From Petroclostridium xylanilyticum (GTDB taxonomy: Bacteria > Bacillota > Clostridia > SK-Y3): a DNA stretch of 64,000 nucleotides. Positions 36,167 through 45,341 of the stretch are shown one piece after another. Every line of letters starts with the position of its first letter. Position 1 is the stretch's first letter. The position numbers and the translations under genes are program-made. The DNA is taken from positions 80,245-144,244 of the forward strand of contig NZ_NPML01000003.1 of assembly GCF_002252565.1 (NCBI RefSeq), given 5' to 3'. The notes under the pieces were generated by a model. That model searched no databases and had not been told where the DNA came from. It saw only the letters and a program-made list of their open reading frames with translations.

Positions 36167-36805
36167 GTGAGTATTTTAAATGAGATTTCTCAATACTTAC
36201 AGCAAGGAAGAGCAAAAAATGTTAAGGAACTGGTTCAAAAGGCAATTGACGAGGGAATAGATGCTAAAACTATTCTCGAAGAAGGGCTTTTATCTGGTAT
36301 GAGCATCATTGGTGAAAAGTTTAAAAATAATGAGGTTTATGTTCCGGAAGTTCTTATTGCAGCTAGAGCTATGAATGCAGGTACAGAGTTATTAAAGCCT
36401 TTATTGGTATCCAGCGGTGTTAAAGCTGTAGGAAAAGTTGTATTAGGTACTGTTAAAGGTGACCTCCATGATATCGGCAAGAATCTCGTTAGAATGATGA
36501 TGGAAGGTAAGGGATTAGAGGTTATAGATTTAGGAATAGATGTTCCTGCCGAAAAATTTATTGCTGCTGCTAAAGAACAGGGTGCTCAAATTATTGCTTG
36601 TTCAGCCTTGCTGACAACAACCATGAATGAAATGAAAAATGTTGTAGAAGCAGCTAAGGAAGCAGGAATTAGAGATAGCGTTACAATTATGGTAGGTGGA
36701 GCACCTGTAACTGATAATTTCTGTAAGAGCATTGGTGCTGATATCTATACTCCAGACGCAGCTTCCGCCTCAGACGCAGCAGCTAATGTCTGCAAGGCTT
36801 CTTGA
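36167..36805 (+). CDS. Corrinoid (B12-binding) methyltransferase protein, MtaC/MttC-like
   Basis: A 212-residue corrinoid protein. The N-terminal helical cap (about 1-85, SILNEISQYLQQGRAKNVKE) precedes a Rossmann-like B12-binding domain with the cobalt-ligand motif GDLHDIGKNLV (Asp-x-His-x-x-Gly, about residues 98-104). It also has VIDLGIDVPAEKFI and IMVGGAPVTD. It should carry a methyl group between a substrate-specific methyltransferase and an acceptor, possibly the UroD-like protein encoded divergently. No substrate-specific MtaB/MttB or RamA-type activator is in the window. It starts with GTG behind AAGGGGGA. Confidence 0.92.
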   Translation: MSILNEISQYLQQGRAKNVKELVQKAIDEGIDAKTILEEGLLSGMSIIGEKFKNNEVYVPEVLIAARAMNAGTELLKPLLVSSGVKAVGKVVLGTVKGDLHDIGKNLVRMMMEGKGLEVIDLGIDVPAEKFIAAAKEQGAQIIACSALLTTTMNEMKNVVEAAKEAGIRDSVTIMVGGAPVTDNFCKSIGADIYTPDAASASDAAANVCKAS

Positions 36806-36830
36806 ATTATTTGATTAACAAATATCATTA

Positions 36831-36866
36831 AATAAAAGGGTATGTAATTGCACATATCCTTTTATT
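36831..36866 (+). terminator. Terminator after the corrinoid protein gene
   Basis: AATAAAAGGGTATGT (36831-36845) pairs with ACATATCCTTTTATT (36852-36866), with one mismatch, over a short loop. T-rich sequence follows. Confidence 0.7.
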
Positions 36867-36910
36867 ATTTTACTTTCGTTATAATTTTCCATAAATCAAA
36901 TAAATGTGCA

Positions 36911-36939
36911 TTGTTAACAAATAGAATAAGTGTTATAAT
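36911..36939 (+). promoter_or_regulatory. Promoter of the hem operon
   Basis: TTGTTA (36911-36916), 17 bases, TATAAT (36934-36939). The hemA start follows 53 bases later. No riboswitch-like fold is obvious in the short leader. Confidence 0.65.
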
Positions 36940-36991
36940 TTCTAGGTATAAATAAAAGCAGAAAAAGATATAAAAGGAAAAGTGAGACGAA

Positions 36992-38239
36992 ATGAATGTA
37001 GTAGTGATGGGGATTGATCATTCAACGCCTATAGAAATTCGGGAAAAGGCTTCTTATACTTCAGAAAAGTTCCAGCGCGCCTGTGAGTATTTGGCGGGAC
37101 AGGATGTCATAAAAGAATTTATTATTTTATCTACTTGTAACCGCAGTGAGATCTACTGCTGTACAGAAGAAGCAAGCCTATTACCAAAAATTCTTTTTGA
37201 CTTTTTCGTCAATTTCCATGGGATTGACAGAGTTCACCTGAATAAATATGGGTATTTGGAAAGCGGGGAACGGGCAGTACTGCATCTTTTAAATGTTGCA
37301 TCAGGGCTTAAATCATTAGTAATAGGTGAAGATCAGATATTAGGACAGATTAAGGCGGCTCATAGAACTGCCATGCATCGTAAAAGTACCGGTCCCATAT
37401 TAAACCGATTATTTTTTACTGCGGTTTCTGCTGCGAAAGAGGTAAAAAATATTACAGGTATTTCCCAAAATTCTCTTTCTATCAGTTCAGTAGGAGTAAA
37501 GTTTATTGAAGAGTACTTTGGCGGGAAAATTCAGCATAAAAAAGTTTTGGTTATTGGCACTGGGAAGATGGGCAGGCTGGCAGTTAAAAAACTTATATCT
37601 GCAGGTGTGCATGATATTATTATGACGAATAGGACACATCATCATGCAGTAGAATTTCAAAAAGAAATTAAAGGGACAAAAATTATTTCATATGATGAAA
37701 GATATCACTATTTAGATGATATAGATGTAGTGATTTCGTCCACCAGCAGTCCCCACTATACACTTACCTATGATAAATTTTGCATGGCTAGAAATAGCGG
37801 GAAAGAATTATGTATATTGGACCTTGCCGTGCCAAGGGACATCGAAAAAGAAATAGGAAATTTACAAGGTGTTCACCTTTTTACAATAGATGATCTTGAT
37901 AAAGTAGTGCAACAAAATTTACAGAAAAGATTTGAACATTCAAAAGAAGCGCAAAATATCTTGCAGAAATATTGCTGTGAATTTTTAGAGTGGATAAATG
38001 CTTATGATAGGCTTGAATCCATTAGAGCCATCCATGTATATGGCAAAGGCGTGTTGGAAAGGCAATACCATTATGCTATAAGAAAACTGAATATTAAAGA
38101 TGAAAGAGAAAAGAAGATCATATATAAAATTTTGAAAAACTCTATTGATGCTGTCATAAATCCTATTATAGAGAGTGCCAGGGAACAGGAACAGAATATG
38201 TCATGGGATGAGTTCATTAAAAAATCTTTTGAAAAATAG
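36992..38239 (+). CDS. hemA: Glutamyl-tRNA reductase
   Basis: A 415-residue NADPH-dependent enzyme that reduces glutamyl-tRNA to glutamate-1-semialdehyde, the first step of the C5 tetrapyrrole pathway. The N-terminal catalytic domain has the active cysteine in LSTCNRSEIY (about residue 49). The characteristic GEDQILGQIKAAH and the Rossmann VLVIGTGKMGRLAVKKL follow, then a dimerisation helix region from about 320. It leads a six-gene operon that ends with hemL. Confidence 0.96.
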   Translation: MNVVVMGIDHSTPIEIREKASYTSEKFQRACEYLAGQDVIKEFIILSTCNRSEIYCCTEEASLLPKILFDFFVNFHGIDRVHLNKYGYLESGERAVLHLLNVASGLKSLVIGEDQILGQIKAAHRTAMHRKSTGPILNRLFFTAVSAAKEVKNITGISQNSLSISSVGVKFIEEYFGGKIQHKKVLVIGTGKMGRLAVKKLISAGVHDIIMTNRTHHHAVEFQKEIKGTKIISYDERYHYLDDIDVVISSTSSPHYTLTYDKFCMARNSGKELCILDLAVPRDIEKEIGNLQGVHLFTIDDLDKVVQQNLQKRFEHSKEAQNILQKYCCEFLEWINAYDRLESIRAIHVYGKGVLERQYHYAIRKLNIKDEREKKIIYKILKNSIDAVINPIIESAREQEQNMSWDEFIKKSFEK

Positions 38240-38250
38240 AGGTGGGATAT

Positions 38251-38895
38251 ATGAATTTCTATCCTGTGTTTATAGATATTACGAAAAAAAAATGCGTTGT
38301 AGTGGGAGGAGGGAGAGTTGCCTATAGAAAAATAGTAACACTGTGCGGCTATGGAGCTGTTGTTGAGGTGATTAGCCCTGAAGCGATTGAAGAGATAAAA
38401 AAATTATCAGAAAAGGGTAGCATTAACCTGAAAATAAAAAAATATTCAGAGGATGACATTATAGACGCATTTATTGTATTTGCTGCTACTAATGATACTG
38501 AAGTAAATAATAAGATAACCGGGGATGCAAAAAAATTAAATATTTTAGTCAATTGTGCTGATAGCCCATACGACTCTTCATTTATTTCACCTGCTGTTTT
38601 CAATCAAGGTGATTTAACTATTGCCATATCTACCGGGGGGAAATTTCCTAAATTATCCCAAAAGATTAAGGAGCAGTTAAAGAGTCAATACAGTACAGAA
38701 TATCCCTTTATTATAGACGCTTTAGAACAATTAAGGCAAAAAGCTTTAATGGGGATTAATGATGAAGAAACCAGAAAAAAATTGTTTGACAGGGTTGTAG
38801 AAGATGATATCATTCAAATTGCAATGAGTAAAGGTTGTGAAGCGTTTAAAGAGCGTATAAACCGTATATATGAGGAGTATTGTCATGAAGAATAA
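38251..38895 (+). CDS. Precorrin-2 dehydrogenase / sirohydrochlorin ferrochelatase-type protein
   Basis: A 214-residue protein of the CysG N-terminal/SirC/Met8 type, which oxidises precorrin-2 to sirohydrochlorin with NAD. The start FYPVFIDITKKKCVVVGGG leads into the Rossmann fold; FAATNDTEVN and SSFISPAVFNQGDLTIAIST are family landmarks. Some members also insert the metal; this cannot be decided here. ATG 38251 lies behind AGGTGGG. Its 3' end overlaps hemC by 11 bases. It links the heme genes to siroheme and corrinoid synthesis. Confidence 0.9.
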   Translation: MNFYPVFIDITKKKCVVVGGGRVAYRKIVTLCGYGAVVEVISPEAIEEIKKLSEKGSINLKIKKYSEDDIIDAFIVFAATNDTEVNNKITGDAKKLNILVNCADSPYDSSFISPAVFNQGDLTIAISTGGKFPKLSQKIKEQLKSQYSTEYPFIIDALEQLRQKALMGINDEETRKKLFDRVVEDDIIQIAMSKGCEAFKERINRIYEEYCHEE

Positions 38896-39787
38896 ATTAG
38901 TTATAGGTTCCAGGGGAAGCGAGTTAGCTCTCAAACAGACCGAATGGGTCATTACAAAACTCAAAGAAAATTTTCCTGAAATGAAATATCAAATAAAAGT
39001 AATAAAAACAAAGGGTGACAGGATATTAGATGTTACGCTTAACAAAATCGGCGGTAAAGGTCTCTTTGTAAAAGAAATTGAGCAGGAACTTTTGCAAGGC
39101 TCAATTGATATGGCAGTACATAGCATGAAGGATGTTCCCACGGAAATACCGGATGAACTGGAGATAGGTGCTGTTTCACAGCGTGAGGACCCGCGGGATG
39201 TGCTGGTATCCAGGGAAGGAAGGGATTTATACAGTTTGCCTGCCGGTGCTGTGGTAGGAACAAGCAGTCTCAGAAGGCAGGTCCAAATACTGCGACTGAG
39301 ACCGGATTTAAATATTGTACCGCTAAGAGGAAATATATTAACACGACTTAACAAAGTGAAGACTGAATTTGATGCTATTGTTCTTGCTGCTGCCGGTTTA
39401 AAGCGTGCGGGGCTGGAAGCTAACATTACGCAATATTTTGCCCCAACAGAATTTGTTCCCGCTGTCGGACAGGGAATCCTGGGCATCGAAATAAGAAAGA
39501 ATGACAATATTTCCCAGGAAATATTGAAGTGTCTTCATAACCCGCAAGCATTTACTTGTATACAGGCGGAAAGAGCCTTTTTAACCAGATTAAATGGAGG
39601 CTGCCATGTCCCCATTGGGGCGTATGCATGGATGGAAGGGGAAAAATTAAAAATGTACGGCATGTTCTACCAGGGTAAGATGATAAGAGAATATGCGGAA
39701 GGCAGTGCTAATCATCCTCAGGAACTGGGAATAGCTTTGGCCGAAAAGATAATACAGCTTTATACTAATTGCCATTTGGAGGTGTAA
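38885..39787 (+). CDS. hemC: Porphobilinogen deaminase (hydroxymethylbilane synthase)
   Basis: A 300-residue enzyme that joins four porphobilinogens into hydroxymethylbilane. It has VIGSRGSELALKQTEWV at the N-terminus, VHSMKDVPTEIPDELEIGAV, the arginine-rich TSSLRRQVQILRLRPDL, and the dipyrromethane-cofactor cysteine in LNGGCHVPIGAYA (about residue 240). ATG 38885 follows GAGGAG by 7 bases and overlaps the preceding gene. The length is typical. Confidence 0.96.
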   Translation: MKNKLVIGSRGSELALKQTEWVITKLKENFPEMKYQIKVIKTKGDRILDVTLNKIGGKGLFVKEIEQELLQGSIDMAVHSMKDVPTEIPDELEIGAVSQREDPRDVLVSREGRDLYSLPAGAVVGTSSLRRQVQILRLRPDLNIVPLRGNILTRLNKVKTEFDAIVLAAAGLKRAGLEANITQYFAPTEFVPAVGQGILGIEIRKNDNISQEILKCLHNPQAFTCIQAERAFLTRLNGGCHVPIGAYAWMEGEKLKMYGMFYQGKMIREYAEGSANHPQELGIALAEKIIQLYTNCHLEV

Positions 39788-39789
39788 AA

Positions 39790-41292
39790 GTGGAAAAAGG
39801 AAAAGTATATCTTGTAGGTGCCGGTCCGGGAGATTATAAATTAATAACTTTACGGGCTTTGGAACTAATACAAAAAGCTGATGTTTTGGTATATGATAGA
39901 TTGGTAAACAAAAAGATTTTGAAATACCGGTCAAAAAGCTGCGAACTGGTTTATGTGGGAAAAGAGCCGGACCACCATACTTTAACCCAGGATGAAATCA
40001 ATGATGTATTAATACAAAAAGCACAAGAGGGTAAAAATGTAGTTAGGTTAAAGGGGGGAGACCCTTTTATTTTTGGCCGGGGAGGAGAGGAAGCAGAATA
40101 TATAAGACAGCACGGACTGGAATTTGAAATTGTTCCAGGAATCTCATCTTTTTATTCTTGTCCCGCATATGCCGGTATACCTGTTACCCATAGGGAATTT
40201 AGTACCTCGGTACATGTAATAACCGGACATGAAGAAGAAGGAAAAGAAGATGTTGATTACCCTACCCTGGCAAAACTGGAAGGTACGTTGGTCTTCCTAA
40301 TGGGAATGAAAAATATAGGAATGATAAGCCAAAAATTAATAGAGAATGGTAAAAGGCCTGATACACCTGCAGCAGTCATCCACTGGGGTACTACATCAAG
40401 ACAAAGGACAGTGACAGCAGCGCTGGAGGATATTGAAAAGGTTGTACGGGAGAACAATATAACTTCTCCTTCTGTGTTAGTAATAGGTAATGTAGTGACT
40501 TTGCAAAAAAAATTGGATTGGCTGTCATCCAGACCTTTATTTGGAAAAAGGATTCTTGTGACACGTACCTCTGCACAGGCAGGTACACTGGCAGATAAGA
40601 TTGAAATGCTTGGTGGTGATGTTGTTGAATTTCCTACTATAAATATCACCAAGCCGGTAGATTATAGACCTTTAGATGAAGCATTAAATAACATTCATAT
40701 GTATTCATGGATCGTATTTACCAGTGTTAACGGTGTAGAAGGCTTTTTTACAAGGATGAAGGAGCTGAAAATAGATATAAGAAAATTGGCTGGAATAAAG
40801 ATATTTTCGATAGGTCCTAAAACAAAAGAAAAAATTGAGGAATTGGGACTGAATATCGATATTATACCTGAACAATTCAACAGTTATGGTGCTGAAAAAG
40901 TAATTAAGGAGCACATTCATGAAAAGGATAGGGTCTTAATACCTACTTCAAATATTGGAAGGGAAACCATTTATAATATTATTGCAGAAAAAGGTGCAAC
41001 GGTTCATAAAGTAGAGGCTTACAGAACCCAGCCTAATGATGAGATAGACCTGGAGGTTTTAGAAGATTTGAGGAAGGGTGATATAGACATCATTACTTTT
41101 GCAAGTTCGTCGGCAGTAGAAAACTTTGTAAAAATTGTTGGTACTGACATTGGACAGACAAAAGTATGCTCTATTGGACCTGTGACCACTGAAACCGCCA
41201 ATTCTCTTGGACTTGGGGTGGCTGGAACAGCTTCAAATGCAACGATAGACGAACTTGTAAATTGTGTTTTAAAAGTTTGCGGGGTGAAATAA
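39790..41292 (+). CDS. Uroporphyrin-III C-methyltransferase / uroporphyrinogen-III synthase fusion
   Basis: A 500-residue bifunctional protein. Residues 1-245 are a SAM-dependent CobA/SUMT ([56 protein letters not shown]) that makes precorrin-2. Residues from about 255 are a HemD domain ([35 protein letters not shown]) that cyclises hydroxymethylbilane to uroporphyrinogen III. The fusion is common in clostridia. The start is GTG 39790, 7 bases behind GGAGG. Its TAA overlaps the hemB ATG by one base. Confidence 0.94.
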   Translation: MEKGKVYLVGAGPGDYKLITLRALELIQKADVLVYDRLVNKKILKYRSKSCELVYVGKEPDHHTLTQDEINDVLIQKAQEGKNVVRLKGGDPFIFGRGGEEAEYIRQHGLEFEIVPGISSFYSCPAYAGIPVTHREFSTSVHVITGHEEEGKEDVDYPTLAKLEGTLVFLMGMKNIGMISQKLIENGKRPDTPAAVIHWGTTSRQRTVTAALEDIEKVVRENNITSPSVLVIGNVVTLQKKLDWLSSRPLFGKRILVTRTSAQAGTLADKIEMLGGDVVEFPTINITKPVDYRPLDEALNNIHMYSWIVFTSVNGVEGFFTRMKELKIDIRKLAGIKIFSIGPKTKEKIEELGLNIDIIPEQFNSYGAEKVIKEHIHEKDRVLIPTSNIGRETIYNIIAEKGATVHKVEAYRTQPNDEIDLEVLEDLRKGDIDIITFASSSAVENFVKIVGTDIGQTKVCSIGPVTTETANSLGLGVAGTASNATIDELVNCVLKVCGVK

Positions 41293-42281
41293 TGGACATT
41301 ATCAAAAGGCCTAGAAGACTAAGATCAAGTGAAAACATAAGAAATCTGGTAAGAGAAACAGTTTTAACTTTAAATGATTTTATATATCCAATTTTTGTAG
41401 TTGAAGGAAATGGAATAAAAAATGAAATATCTTCTCTACCTGATAATTATCATCTCTCGATAGATATGCTAAAGAAAGAGATCGAAGAAATTTATAATTT
41501 AGGTATCCGGGCAGTATTACTTTTTGGAATACCCAAAGAAAAAGATGAAGCCGGATCCGGAGCATATGCCATAGGTGGTATTGTGCAAAAAGCAATCAGA
41601 GAGATAAAGAGAATATGTAAAGAGATGATGGTAATAACCGATGTATGTTTATGTGAGTACACCAGCCACGGTCACTGCGGTCTTATTAGAAACGGAGATG
41701 TACATAATGATTCAACATTGGAACTAATTGCGACTACTGCATTGTCGCACGTGGAGGCCGGGGCGGATATGGTTGCTCCTTCTGACATGATGGATGGAAG
41801 GGTAGCCGCCATAAGAAAAAAATTGGATGAAAATGATTTTAACAATATTCCCATCATGGCATATAGTGCAAAGTACGCTTCAGCATTTTATGGCCCTTTC
41901 AGGGAAGCTGCTTTTTCTGCGCCGCAGTTTGGAGACCGAAAGACATATCAAATGGACCCTGCTAATAAGCTGGAAGCGTTAAGAGAAGTGGAATTAGACA
42001 TTGAAGAAGGTGCTGATATTGTCATGATAAAACCTGCTCTGTCCTACCTTGATATTATCAACGAGGTGAGAAATAAGTGTAATCTGCCGGTAGCAGCCTA
42101 TAATGTAAGTGGTGAGTATGCGATGCTTAAAGCTGCAGTAAAAATGGGATGGCTGGACGAAAAGAAAGCTGCTGTAGAAATGCTTACGTCTATAAAAAGA
42201 GCAGGTGCAAATATTATTATTTCTTACTATGCAAAAGATATTGCACGGTGGATGAAGGAGGATGGAATACATGCAATATAA
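41292..42281 (+). CDS. hemB: Delta-aminolevulinic acid dehydratase (porphobilinogen synthase)
   Basis: A 329-residue enzyme that condenses two aminolevulinates to porphobilinogen. It has [18 protein letters not shown] at the N-terminus and the metal-binding loop [14 protein letters not shown], whose cysteines suggest a zinc-type active site. The Schiff-base lysines are in [15 protein letters not shown] and [15 protein letters not shown] 41292 overlaps the upstream stop. Overlap with hemL (ATG 42271 against stop 42281) keeps the operon tight. Confidence 0.96.
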   Translation: MDIIKRPRRLRSSENIRNLVRETVLTLNDFIYPIFVVEGNGIKNEISSLPDNYHLSIDMLKKEIEEIYNLGIRAVLLFGIPKEKDEAGSGAYAIGGIVQKAIREIKRICKEMMVITDVCLCEYTSHGHCGLIRNGDVHNDSTLELIATTALSHVEAGADMVAPSDMMDGRVAAIRKKLDENDFNNIPIMAYSAKYASAFYGPFREAAFSAPQFGDRKTYQMDPANKLEALREVELDIEEGADIVMIKPALSYLDIINEVRNKCNLPVAAYNVSGEYAMLKAAVKMGWLDEKKAAVEMLTSIKRAGANIIISYYAKDIARWMKEDGIHAI

Positions 42282-43557
42282 GCGTTCGTCCGAACTGTTT
42301 GAAGGAGCCAAAACATACATTCCCGGAGGGGTTAATAGCCCTGTAAGGGCATTTAAATCGGTAGGGTTAATACCACCATTCATTAAAAGGGCGAAAGGCT
42401 CAAAAATATATGACGAGGATGGAAATGAATATATAGATTATGTTGGATCATGGGGACCCATGATTCTGGGACATGCCCATGAGAGAGTGCTGGAGGCTAT
42501 TAAAAATGCTGCTGAAAATGGTACAAGTTTTGGAGCCCCCACAGAATTAGAAGTAAAATTGGCCCAAATCATATGTGAGTTGGTCCCTTCTGTAGAAATG
42601 GTTAGAATGGTCAATTCCGGGACAGAAGCTACGATGAGTGCCATCAGACTTGCCAGAGGTTATACTGGAAGAAATAAAATCATTAAATTTGAAGGCTGCT
42701 ACCATGGGCATTCCGATAGTTTGCTGATTAAAGCCGGGTCGGGTGCACTTACCTTTGGAATCCCGGATAGTCCTGGTGTTCCGGCTGATTTTGCAAAACA
42801 CACCTTATCTGCATCCTATAATGATCTTGGAGAAGTAAAAGAACTGTTTAAAAAATATGGTGAAGATATTGCAGCAGTAATCGTCGAACCGGTAGCAGGA
42901 AATATGGGTGTGGTAGTTCCGGAAAAAGATTTTTTATTCGGGTTAAGAGAAATTACGACGCAGTATGGTGCACTGCTTATTTTTGATGAGGTTATGACCG
43001 GATTCAGGGTATCTCTGCATTGTGCACAGGGATTATATAATATCACACCTGATTTAACTACCTTCGGTAAAATTATTGGCGGAGGTCTTCCTGTTGGTGC
43101 TTATGGCGGGAGAAGAGAAATTATGGAAAAAATATCTCCGATAGGCCCGGTATACCAGGCAGGAACGCTATCAGGTAACCCTATTGCGATGGCTGCAGGT
43201 CTGGAAACCCTGACAATATTAAAAAATAATCCTGGAATCTATGAAGATCTGGAAACTAAGTCTGCCAAGCTGGAAGATGGGCTGAAAAGCAATGTACAGA
43301 AGTTAGGAATACCAATGTTTTTTAATAGAGTTGGTTCTATGCTTTGTATGTTCTTTACCAGGGAATTTGTAAGAGATTACAAGAGTGCCACTACTTCCAA
43401 TACCCACAAATTTGCACAATATTTTAGAAAAATGTTGGAGTCAGGCATTTATATCGCACCTTCCCAATATGAAGCTATTTTTATTTCAAATGCACACACA
43501 ATGGAAGACATAGAAAAAACAATAGAAAGTTCCTATCATGCCTTAAAAAATATATAA
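42271..43557 (+). CDS. hemL: Glutamate-1-semialdehyde 2,1-aminomutase
   Basis: A 428-residue PLP enzyme that converts glutamate-1-semialdehyde to 5-aminolevulinate. It has [15 protein letters not shown], the [11 protein letters not shown] loop, [14 protein letters not shown], and the PLP lysine in [17 protein letters not shown] (about residue 267). ATG 42271 follows AAGGAGG with 9 bases between; an in-frame ATG at 42262 touches that site. It is the last gene of the hem operon. No hemE, hemY or hemH follows, so the pathway here ends at the siroheme/corrinoid branch. Confidence 0.96.
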   Translation: MQYKRSSELFEGAKTYIPGGVNSPVRAFKSVGLIPPFIKRAKGSKIYDEDGNEYIDYVGSWGPMILGHAHERVLEAIKNAAENGTSFGAPTELEVKLAQIICELVPSVEMVRMVNSGTEATMSAIRLARGYTGRNKIIKFEGCYHGHSDSLLIKAGSGALTFGIPDSPGVPADFAKHTLSASYNDLGEVKELFKKYGEDIAAVIVEPVAGNMGVVVPEKDFLFGLREITTQYGALLIFDEVMTGFRVSLHCAQGLYNITPDLTTFGKIIGGGLPVGAYGGRREIMEKISPIGPVYQAGTLSGNPIAMAAGLETLTILKNNPGIYEDLETKSAKLEDGLKSNVQKLGIPMFFNRVGSMLCMFFTREFVRDYKSATTSNTHKFAQYFRKMLESGIYIAPSQYEAIFISNAHTMEDIEKTIESSYHALKNI

Positions 43558-43570
43558 GACAGCACACAAG

Positions 43571-43644
43571 GGGCATATCAAGGGGACGGTTCTTATGATA
43601 TATGATATATTGTAATATATAAGAACCGTCCCCTTGATATGCTC
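43571..43644. repeat. Long palindromic repeat, copy 1
   Basis: CATATCAAGGGGACGGTTCT starts the left arm (43574-43596), which pairs perfectly over 23 bp with 43619-43641. The 22-base centre is AT-rich, and the stem extends outward with one mismatch. A related element is at 44844-44907. It probably ends hemL transcription as well. The GGGGACGGTTCT core resembles a dispersed palindrome seen in many Firmicutes. Confidence 0.8.
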
Positions 43645-43655
43645 CTAAAAGAAAA

Positions 43656-43835
43656 ATGATTGAGGTGGCAAAAGAGATAATCTTACTGACTGACCACACT
43701 AAAGTAGGGAAAGTGTCATTTGGAAAATTTGCAGAATTAAATGAAATAGATAAATGTATAGTAGATGATGGTGTTTCGCAAAATATTGTTAAAGAAATGA
43801 AGAAAATGGGGATAGAGGTACATTTTGTAAAATGA
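43656..43835 (+). pseudogene. Truncated DeoR-family regulator (fruR-like), C-terminal fragment
   Basis: The frame encodes about 59 residues: VAKEIILLTDHTKVGKVSF, FAELNEIDKCIVDDGVS and MKKMGIEVHFVK. This is the final strand-helix part of DeoR-family sugar-phosphate sensors (compare VIVMLDHSKINR and KQKGIEVIY in the intact regulator at 47728-48486). The helix-turn-helix and most of the sensor domain are missing. The frame opens only 14 bases after the palindromic repeat. In many Firmicutes this position, directly before fruK, holds fruR. Confidence 0.8.
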
Positions 43836-43850
43836 TGGGAGGAAATAGAC

Positions 43851-44789
43851 ATGAAAACATCTGTAGTTACAGTTACCCTCAATCCTGCATTAGATAAAAC
43901 CGTAACAGTTAGTTCTTTAAAAACTGGGGGGTTGAATCGTGTTAAAGATATACGTATGGATGCAGGCGGAAAAGGTATTAATGTTGCAAAAGTATTAAAG
44001 AAATTTGAAGTAGATGTTTTGGCTGCCGGATTGATTGCCGGTTTTCAAGGACAACTGCTTCTGGAGTATTTAGAAGCAGAAGGTATTAAAACTTCGTTTT
44101 TAAAAATACCAGGTGAGACTCGTACAAACTTAAAAATAGTTGAGGAAAAAACAAAAATTACAACAGAAGTAAATGAAGCTGGTTTTTTAGTCACACAGGA
44201 AGATTTAAAAAGATTTAGCGATAATCTTTTACATTTAATGGATCAAACATGCATTTTGGTTCTCAGCGGTAGTTTGCCACCAGGTGTACCTGAAACGATA
44301 TATAAAGATTATATTGAAATTGCAAATGCTAAAGGTATCAAGACCATATTGGACGCTGACGGCAAAGCGCTTGAGGAAGGTATTAAGGCTTTACCCTTTG
44401 CTATAAAACCTAATATTCATGAACTTGAAAATTTAGCAGGATGTAAACTGTTAGAAGAAAAAGATGTTGTTTTAGCCGGCCGACACCTCATTGAAAAAGG
44501 GATTAATTTGGTAGTAATTTCTATGGGCAGTGAAGGTGCTATTGTTTTAAATGACAAAGAGACTTATCGAGTAAAAACTTTTCCTATTAAGCGAGAAAGC
44601 ACTGTTGGCGCAGGAGATTCTATGGTAGCAACTCTTGCTTATGCATTATTAAATAATAAACCACTGGAAGAAATAGCAAAATGGATAACTACTGCAGGGA
44701 CTATAACTGCATCAAAACCCGGGACCCAGGTATGTACCTTAGCTGAAGTCCAGCAATCATTACATCAGGTGCATGCATTTAAAATATAA
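43851..44789 (+). CDS. fruK: 1-phosphofructokinase (PfkB family)
   Basis: A 312-residue PfkB-family kinase that phosphorylates fructose 1-phosphate to fructose 1,6-bisphosphate. It has VTLNPALDKTVTV at the N-terminus, GGKGINVAKVLKKF, VLSGSLPPGVP and the catalytic STVGAGDSMVATLAYA. Tagatose-6-phosphate kinases are close relatives and cannot be fully excluded. A GGGAGGA site precedes the ATG. The usual partner fruA (fructose PTS) is absent downstream and fruR upstream is truncated, so the operon looks like a remnant whose expression is uncertain. Confidence 0.88.
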   Translation: MKTSVVTVTLNPALDKTVTVSSLKTGGLNRVKDIRMDAGGKGINVAKVLKKFEVDVLAAGLIAGFQGQLLLEYLEAEGIKTSFLKIPGETRTNLKIVEEKTKITTEVNEAGFLVTQEDLKRFSDNLLHLMDQTCILVLSGSLPPGVPETIYKDYIEIANAKGIKTILDADGKALEEGIKALPFAIKPNIHELENLAGCKLLEEKDVVLAGRHLIEKGINLVVISMGSEGAIVLNDKETYRVKTFPIKRESTVGAGDSMVATLAYALLNNKPLEEIAKWITTAGTITASKPGTQVCTLAEVQQSLHQVHAFKI

Positions 44790-44843
44790 ATCAATAAAAA
44801 AGGGTAGTGTCAAAAGTTCTATGAAAACATGAAGTTGAGCTAC

Positions 44844-44907
44844 CATATCAAAGGGACGGTTCTTGTGATATATTATAATATATCACAAGAACCGTCCCTT
44901 TGATATG
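44844..44907. repeat. Long palindromic repeat, copy 2
   Basis: A perfect 30-bp stem (44844-44873 and 44878-44907) with loop TATA. The outer part CATATCAAAGGGACGGTTCT matches copy 1 at 43574 with one difference, while the central AT-rich part has diverged on both arms together. It probably ends fruK transcription. Confidence 0.85.
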
Positions 44908-45112
44908 CATCCGCAGAGTTAGGGGTATTCCTTTCAAGGAGGAAATGTCCCCGGATGATAAATTTAAAGAGGCTTCGCCCCTTAAACCCCATAAGCTGGT
45001 AATTTTTTTAGTATTTTTTTTATAAAAAAGTGCTACAAAGCAAAAAGCTTCTAAAGAATTCATTTTTACTTTTTCTCTAAATATGGTATAATTTCAATAT
45101 AGGATTGATAAC
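44908..45112. other. Non-coding spacer attached to the palindromic repeat
   Basis: GCATCCGCAGAGTTAGGGGT and GAGGCTTCGCCCCTTAAACC follow the palindrome, then AT-rich sequence. Read on the minus strand it gives an ORF-like stretch without a start site. It looks like part of a composite repeat, with no gene. A promoter for the next gene lies at 45065-45092. Confidence 0.35.
45065..45092 (+). promoter_or_regulatory. Extended -10 promoter ahead of the first hydrogenase-linked block
   Basis: TGGTATAAT gives a perfect -10 (45087-45092) with the TGn extension. A weak TTTACT (45065-45070) is at the -35 position. Confidence 0.55.
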
Positions 45113-45151
45113 TTGTTTTTAATACATTATGATAAGGCGAGGGTAATTTAC

Positions 45152-45298
45152 TTGAGATTAAACAGGTTGAAGAAATATAAGTTAGAAAAAGAAATCAGGA
45201 TGAACATATTTATTTGCTTTTTTATCATTATTCCAATTATTTCGATGATTTTAGGATATATCATTACAAGGGTTTTTATAACACCTTATTTTAAGTAG
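45152..45298 (+). CDS. Small single-span membrane protein
   Basis: A 48-residue protein if started at TTG 45152, which has GGCGAGGG 8 bases upstream; a start at ATG 45200 would leave 32 residues. A basic N-terminus (LRLNRLKKYKLEKEIR) is followed by one hydrophobic helix (FICFFIIIPIISMILGYIIT) and a short basic tail. I do not recognise it. It is the first gene after the promoter, 43 bases before the DRTGG gene. Confidence 0.4.
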   Translation: MRLNRLKKYKLEKEIRMNIFICFFIIIPIISMILGYIITRVFITPYFK

Positions 45299-45341
45299 AT
45301 AAGTTTGTATCGATAACCAATATTTTGGAAGGGTTGTTTTT

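Noticed and set aside
44908..45063. Minus-strand coding region next to palindrome copy 2
   Set aside because: It reads into the palindrome and has no start site; more likely part of a composite repeat.
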